A DNA stretch of 64,000 bases, from positions 1 to 64,000 of the forward strand of contig CALAYR010000136.1 in the NCBI GenBank assembly GCA_937894805.1, in the 5' to 3' direction. Origin of the DNA: an uncultured Acidimicrobiaceae bacterium (GTDB taxonomy: Bacteria > Actinomycetota > Acidimicrobiia > Acidimicrobiales > RAAP-2). The notes beneath the pieces were generated by a model, which was not told the DNA's origin, searched no databases, and worked only from the letters and a program-made list of their open reading frames with translations. This document shows, in pieces, positions 59,857-64,000 of the stretch; the first letter of the stretch is position 1; each line of letters starts with the position of its first letter. A program made the translations under genes and the position numbers.

Positions 59857-60248
59857 TGGCTAAGCCAGTTGCTCGCAAGGTTCGTAAGAAGGAGCGCAAG
59901 AACGTCGCCTACGGCGTCGCGCACATTAAGAGCTCCTTCAACAACACAATCGTGTCCATCACTGACCCGGAAGGCAACGTTTTGTCGTGGGCTTCCTCCG
60001 GTCAGGTCGGCTTCAAGGGTTCGCGTAAGTCGACTCCCTTTGCCGCTCAGCTCGCCGCGGAGAAGTGCGCCAAGGCAGCGATTGAACACGGCGTTAAGAA
60101 GGTTGATGTTCTTGTTCGCGGTCCGGGTTCCGGTCGCGAAACGGCGATCCGCTCGATCGCCGCGGCCGGTATTGAAGTACAGGCCATCAAGGACGTCACC
60201 CCACTACCCCACAATGGATGTCGCCCTAAGAAGCGTCGTCGAGGCTAA
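59856..60248 (+). CDS. rpsK: 30S ribosomal protein S11
   Basis: 130 aa. [40 protein letters not shown] and the C-terminal [15 protein letters not shown] are canonical. Eight nt before rpsD. Confidence 0.97.
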   Translation: MAKPVARKVRKKERKNVAYGVAHIKSSFNNTIVSITDPEGNVLSWASSGQVGFKGSRKSTPFAAQLAAEKCAKAAIEHGVKKVDVLVRGPGSGRETAIRSIAAAGIEVQAIKDVTPLPHNGCRPKKRRRG

Positions 60249-60256
60249 GGAACAAC

Positions 60257-60901
60257 ATGGCTCGTTACACCGGACCCGTTTGCCGACTCTGTCGTCGTGA
60301 GCGCACCAAGCTCTTCTTGAAGGGTGAACGCTGCATGACGCAGAAGTGCCCCATGTCGGAGAACACAGATCGTCAGATTCGTACTTTCCCCCCAGGTCAG
60401 CACGGCGCCAGCCGTCAGCGCCAGGGCTCGGAGTACCTCACCCAGCTGCGAGAAAAGCAGAAGGCCCGTCGTATCTACGGCGTGCTCGAAGCCCAGTTCC
60501 GCAACCTCTACGAAGAGGCCAGCCGTCGCCCCGGTATGACCGGTACGAACTTGCTGCAGTTCTTGGAACTTCGCCTTGACAACGTCGCCTACCGCGCCGG
60601 TTGGGGTGCTAGCCGTTCACAGGCTCGCCAGTTCGTCCGCCACGGTCACGTGACGGTCAACGGCAAGCGCGTGACCATCCCTTCGTACCGCGTTCGCCCC
60701 GGCGAAGTTGTGGCGCTGAAGGACAAGACTCGGACCAACTTGAACGTGACACGTAACCGTGACGCGTTGGACCGTACCGTGCCAGGTTGGCTCGAGACTG
60801 GTGACAACGGCTTTTCCGTCACCGTTCGTGCCATCCCTCAGCGTGAGCAGATTGACGAGCAGCTCCACGAGCAGCTCATCGTCGAGCTCTACTCGAAGTA
60901 G
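60257..60901 (+). CDS. rpsD: 30S ribosomal protein S4
   Basis: 214 aa. Zinc-binding N-terminus CRLCRRERTKLFLKGERCMT then QKC; S4 RNA-binding domain LELRLDNVAYRAGWGASRSQ and ARQFVRHGHVTVNGKRV. Nucleates 30S assembly; represses the alpha operon in E. coli. Confidence 0.97.
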   Translation: MARYTGPVCRLCRRERTKLFLKGERCMTQKCPMSENTDRQIRTFPPGQHGASRQRQGSEYLTQLREKQKARRIYGVLEAQFRNLYEEASRRPGMTGTNLLQFLELRLDNVAYRAGWGASRSQARQFVRHGHVTVNGKRVTIPSYRVRPGEVVALKDKTRTNLNVTRNRDALDRTVPGWLETGDNGFSVTVRAIPQREQIDEQLHEQLIVELYSK

Positions 60902-60947
60902 TCATTTTCTTTATTAGTACCACCAGCAATACGAAGCGAGGAACCAC

Positions 60948-61895
60948 ATGCTGATCATTCAGCGTCCAACCATTGAGCCCGTCGGTGAAGCCGATGGCAA
61001 TAGCCAGTCGTTCCGAATCGGGCCACTTGACCCCGGTTTCGGTCACACGCTGGGTAACTCCCTGCGCCGTACGCTGCTGAGCTCCATCCCGGGTGCTGCG
61101 GCTACTCGCGTGAAGTTCAGCAACGCCGTGGCCCTGCACGAGTTCGGCACCATCGAAGGCGTTAAGGAAGACGTCCTCGACATCTGCTTGAACTTGAAGG
61201 ACCTCGTTGTCAGTGTCGAGAGCGACGAGCCCGTCATCATCACGCTGGAGAAGAGTGGAGAGGGTGCCGCTACGGCTGCCGACCTCAAGCTCACCTCCGA
61301 CGTTGCGGTGTTGAACTCAGACCTCGTGATCGCCAACTTGACGAGCGCCAAGGCCTCGCTGTCGTTCGAACTGCGCGTTGAGCGTGGCAAGGGCTACGTC
61401 GGCGCCGAAGGTAACAAGTCCGGTATGGGCATCGACGAGATTCCTCTCGACGCCATCTTCTCGCCCGTGCGTCGCGTGAGCTTCGAAGTAGAGCCAGTTC
61501 GTGTTGACCTGGCCAAGGACTTCGACAGCCTCATCATCGCCATCGAGACCGACGGTTCCATCGCACCTTCCGAGGCTCTGTCTTCGGCCGGTAAGACGCT
61601 CGAATCTTTGGTTGAGTTGATCGCCACCTTCGACGAGGCCGTTCCGGCTCTCCAGTTGGGTGACGTCAGTGCCGCTACGGCCGCTGCTTCAGAACTCGAC
61701 ATCAACATCGAGGCCCTGGGTCTCGGTGAGCGTGCTCGCAACTGCTTGAAGCGTGCCGGTATTAACACCGTCGCACAGCTGACCAACGCCACTGAGCGTG
61801 ACCTGATGGCTATCACCAACTTCGGCGAGACTTCGCTGAAGGATGTCAACGAGCGTCTGGCCGAGCGTGGCCTGGCTCTGAAGTTGGAGTTCTAG
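60948..61895 (+). CDS. rpoA: DNA-directed RNA polymerase subunit alpha
   Basis: 315 aa. N-terminal dimerisation domain with PLDPGFGHTLGNSLRRTLLS; C-terminal promoter- and activator-binding domain from ~245, with LGLGERARNCLKRAGINTVA and LTNATERDLMAITNFG. GCGAGGAAC precedes the ATG. Confidence 0.97.
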   Translation: MLIIQRPTIEPVGEADGNSQSFRIGPLDPGFGHTLGNSLRRTLLSSIPGAAATRVKFSNAVALHEFGTIEGVKEDVLDICLNLKDLVVSVESDEPVIITLEKSGEGAATAADLKLTSDVAVLNSDLVIANLTSAKASLSFELRVERGKGYVGAEGNKSGMGIDEIPLDAIFSPVRRVSFEVEPVRVDLAKDFDSLIIAIETDGSIAPSEALSSAGKTLESLVELIATFDEAVPALQLGDVSAATAAASELDINIEALGLGERARNCLKRAGINTVAQLTNATERDLMAITNFGETSLKDVNERLAERGLALKLEF

Positions 61896-61897
61896 TC

Positions 61898-62260
61898 ATG
61901 CGCGGAACTCCAAAGCGCAGTCACCGTTTCGGTGGTGACGCCGCTCACCAGAAGGCCATGATGGGCAACCTCGTCGCATCGATGATCGCTGCTGAAGGCA
62001 TCGTGACGACGGAAGCCAAGGCGAAGGCCTTGCGTCCGATCGTTGAGAAAGTTGTCACCGCCGCTAAGAACTCGCCCGAGGGCTCGGTCCACGCGCACCG
62101 TCGCATCGTTGGTTTCATCCGCGACAAGGACATGACGCACAAGCTCTTCACGGAGATTGCTCCCCGGTACGCCACGCGTCCCGGTGGCTACACCCGTATC
62201 TTGAAGCTTGGGCCGCGTCCGGGCGACAATGCTCCGATGGCGCGCATTGAGTTCGTTTGA
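61898..62260 (+). CDS. rplQ: 50S ribosomal protein L17
   Basis: 120 aa. MRGTPKRSHRFGGDAAHQKA, ANLVASMI-type helix and IAPRYATRPGGYTRILKLGP are family features. Starts 2 nt after rpoA; truA overlaps its end. Confidence 0.96.
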   Translation: MRGTPKRSHRFGGDAAHQKAMMGNLVASMIAAEGIVTTEAKAKALRPIVEKVVTAAKNSPEGSVHAHRRIVGFIRDKDMTHKLFTEIAPRYATRPGGYTRILKLGPRPGDNAPMARIEFV

Positions 62261-63113
62261 TGTAACCAACGCCACCCAGCGGTGGCGTATTGACCTCGCC
62301 TATGACGGCCGAGGTCTCCATGGATTTGCTGAACAGCCCGGTCACCAAACGGTGATCGGGCTGCTTCGTGAAACGCTGACTCGCACGCTTCGGCTGCTCG
62401 CCCCGCCCCAGATCATTGGGGCCGGCCGGACCGACGCCGGGGTGCACGCCTTCGCACAAGTGATTCACGTCGATCTGCCCCCGCGGCTCTTTCCCGATGA
62501 GCGAGGCGAACCAACCGAGCGGTTAATTCGCAGCCTCAATATGCAGCTGGCCGGTCGGGTGCGAATTCTCAAGGTCCAACCCGTGAGTAAGGAGTTCCAC
62601 GCCCGGTACTCGGCCCAGTGGCGGGCCTATCGGTACCTCGTGGTGGAGAGCGAGGGCCCAGCGCTCGACCTCACCGCCCATCTGGCTTGGGTGACGCACG
62701 GTCCCATTGACCTGGACCTCTTGAACCGGGCCGCCGAGCTGGTCGTCGGGACGCACGATTTCCGGTCCTTTTGCCGCCGAGCCCCGGGTACCACGCTGAG
62801 CGATCCTCTGACGCGAAACGTCTCTGAGGCGAGGTGGCGCCACGTCCCCGACGAGCTGGGAATTCATCCCTCCGGCGCGCCCGTGCTCCGGCTTGATATT
62901 CGAGCCAACGCCTTCTGCCACCAGATGGTCCGGAGTTTGACCGGGGTGATGGTTGGCATTGGCCAGGGGAAAATCCCAATTTCACTACTGTCTGAGCGAT
63001 TTGAGAGTGGCGATCGCGACGGTCTGCCCACGCCCGCGCCGGCCGGTGGGCTGGCCCTGATTGGGGTTGGCTACGACGAATTTGCCGGGGGACCCTCCGG
63101 CTTTGTAGGCTAG
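62229..63113 (+). CDS. truA: tRNA pseudouridine synthase A
   Basis: Makes pseudouridine 38-40 in tRNA anticodon arms. 294 aa. RWRIDLAYDGRGLHGFAEQP opens the fold; the catalytic Asp lies in GAGRTDAGVHAFAQ; ANAFCHQMVRSLTG is the C-terminal signature. The start is uncertain: ATG 62229 (32-nt overlap with rplQ) is listed; TTG 62247 is an alternative. Confidence 0.92.
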   Translation: MLRWRALSSFDVTNATQRWRIDLAYDGRGLHGFAEQPGHQTVIGLLRETLTRTLRLLAPPQIIGAGRTDAGVHAFAQVIHVDLPPRLFPDERGEPTERLIRSLNMQLAGRVRILKVQPVSKEFHARYSAQWRAYRYLVVESEGPALDLTAHLAWVTHGPIDLDLLNRAAELVVGTHDFRSFCRRAPGTTLSDPLTRNVSEARWRHVPDELGIHPSGAPVLRLDIRANAFCHQMVRSLTGVMVGIGQGKIPISLLSERFESGDRDGLPTPAPAGGLALIGVGYDEFAGGPSGFVG

Positions 63114-63166
63114 GTAGTCCGCTGCGGAGCCCCGTGGCAATTTTTGACGCGAAACAAGGAAATAAA

Positions 63167-63613
63167 GTGCGCACGTATTCACCCAAGGAGTCCGAGATCA
63201 CTCGGAGCTGGCACGTCATCGATGCCGAAGGTCTTGTTCTCGGTCGTCTCTCAACGGAAGTTGCCCGCCTCTTGCGCGGCAAGCACCGTCCCTACTTCAC
63301 GCCTCACCTCGACACTGGTGACTTCGTCGTTATCGTCAACGCCGACAAGATCAAGTTGAGTTCCGACAAGGCCGACAAGAAGTTCGTCTACCGTCACTCC
63401 GGCTACCCAGGTGGTATTCGCAAGACGCGGTGGAGCGAGTTGCTCGCTAACAACCCAGTGAAGTTGGTCTTTGACTCCATCAAGGGCATGGTTCCTCACA
63501 CCCGTTTGGGCAGTGCACAGATGAGCAAGTTGTTCGTCTACGCCGGACCTACTCACCCCCACGCTGCGCAGCAGCCTGTTCCATTCGACACCTCGGCCAT
63601 CCGCCGCGGTTAA
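63167..63613 (+). CDS. rplM: 50S ribosomal protein L13
   Basis: 148 aa from GTG 63167 ([20 protein letters not shown]), which follows AAGGAA by a normal distance and gives the family's usual N-terminus. GTG 63134 would add 11 unrelated residues. [12 protein letters not shown] and [16 protein letters not shown] are diagnostic. rpsI follows after 13 nt. Confidence 0.96.
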   Translation: MRTYSPKESEITRSWHVIDAEGLVLGRLSTEVARLLRGKHRPYFTPHLDTGDFVVIVNADKIKLSSDKADKKFVYRHSGYPGGIRKTRWSELLANNPVKLVFDSIKGMVPHTRLGSAQMSKLFVYAGPTHPHAAQQPVPFDTSAIRRG

Positions 63614-63626
63614 GGAGATATTCGTC

Positions 63627-64000
63627 GTGACTACTGAGACCACCACCACTACTGGCCGTCGTAAGGAAGCAACCGCCCGTGTGCGCTTGCGTCCCGGCAC
63701 CGGCACCATCACGATCAACGGTCGTGCCTTGGACAACTACTTCACCTCCGCAACGCACCGTCAGATGTTGACGCAGCCGTTGCGTGACACCAACACCGAA
63801 GTTCTCTACGACGTAGACGCCACCATCGATGGCGGCGGTGTGGCCGGTCAGGCTGGTGCCTTGCGCCACGGTATTGCTCGCGCCCTCGTGGAAGTTAACG
63901 AAGAGCTTCGCGGAACCCTCAAGAAGGCCGGCCTCCTCACGCGTGACTCACGTAAGAAGGAAAGCAAGAAGTACGGTCTCAAGAAGGCCCGTAAGGCTCC
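63627..64000 (+). CDS. rpsI: 30S ribosomal protein S9 (3' end cut by window)
   Basis: 124 residues visible; a few C-terminal ones (normally ending F/YSKR) lie past the window. [31 protein letters not shown] and [20 protein letters not shown] are the S9 pattern. GTG start 8 nt after AAGGAGA. Usual partner of rplM. Confidence 0.95.
   Translation, partial: MTTETTTTTGRRKEATARVRLRPGTGTITINGRALDNYFTSATHRQMLTQPLRDTNTEVLYDVDATIDGGGVAGQAGALRHGIARALVEVNEELRGTLKKAGLLTRDSRKKESKKYGLKKARKA

Overview
The window is 64 kb of bacterial chromosome from an actinobacterium. Evidence for this includes a crotonyl-CoA carboxylase/reductase, an acyl-CoA carboxylase epsilon-type subunit, a DosR/DosS-like two-component pair, an MptB-family mannosyltransferase, aspartate kinase with an internal beta-subunit start, and many promoters that place a TAnnnT box 6-8 nt before the start codon (leaderless transcripts). 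Gene content and moderate GC fit an aquatic member of class Acidimicrobiia best. That placement is inference; no species is claimed. I see no insertion sequence, prophage, integron or CRISPR array.

Region 1 (1-16.6 kb): dnaX (3' end) and recR, then undecaprenyl-diphosphatase, a SixA-like phosphatase and a carbon-metabolism cluster. The cluster holds acetyl-CoA acetyltransferase, crotonyl-CoA carboxylase/reductase, methylmalonyl/ethylmalonyl-CoA epimerase, propionyl-CoA carboxylase beta chain with a 55-residue epsilon-like gene, a B12-dependent mutase that looks like ethylmalonyl-CoA mutase, and 3-hydroxybutyryl-CoA dehydrogenase. Together these are much of the acetyl-CoA to methylsuccinyl-CoA arm of the ethylmalonyl-CoA pathway. 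Two cyclophilins, aspartate kinase, aspartate-semialdehyde dehydrogenase and a PhoU-like protein follow.

Region 2 (16.6-27.2 kb): short transcription units of housekeeping and envelope genes: RmuC, an anchored protein of unknown function, citrate synthase, a glycosyltransferase-like protein lacking a canonical start codon, TesB, a family 1 glycosidase, GtrA, YajQ, tRNA-Tyr, an MptB-like mannosyltransferase and a GNAT acetyltransferase.

Region 3 (27.2-64 kb): the translation/transcription superoperon: tRNA-Thr, tRNA-Met, rpmG, tRNA-Trp, secE, nusG, rplKAJL, rpoBC, rpsLG, fusA, tuf, rpsJ, the S10 and spc operons, secY, adk, map. A reverse-strand cassette (PPOX-like protein, DosS-like kinase, DosR-like regulator) interrupts it. 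Then come infA, rpmJ, rpsM, rpsK, rpsD, rpoA, rplQ, truA, rplM and rpsI (cut by the window end).

Main points of interest: the ethylmalonyl-CoA gene set; five convergent gene pairs whose stop codons interlock by exactly 4 nt; pervasive leaderless promoters; infA apparently starting with CTG; a glycosyltransferase with no ATG/GTG/TTG at its evident N-terminus; an internal lysC beta-subunit start with a strong Shine-Dalgarno; the DosRS-like insertion between map and infA; an unusually long RpoB with Asn at the rifampicin-contact histidine; and structured RNA leaders before rplJ, rpoB and rplC.
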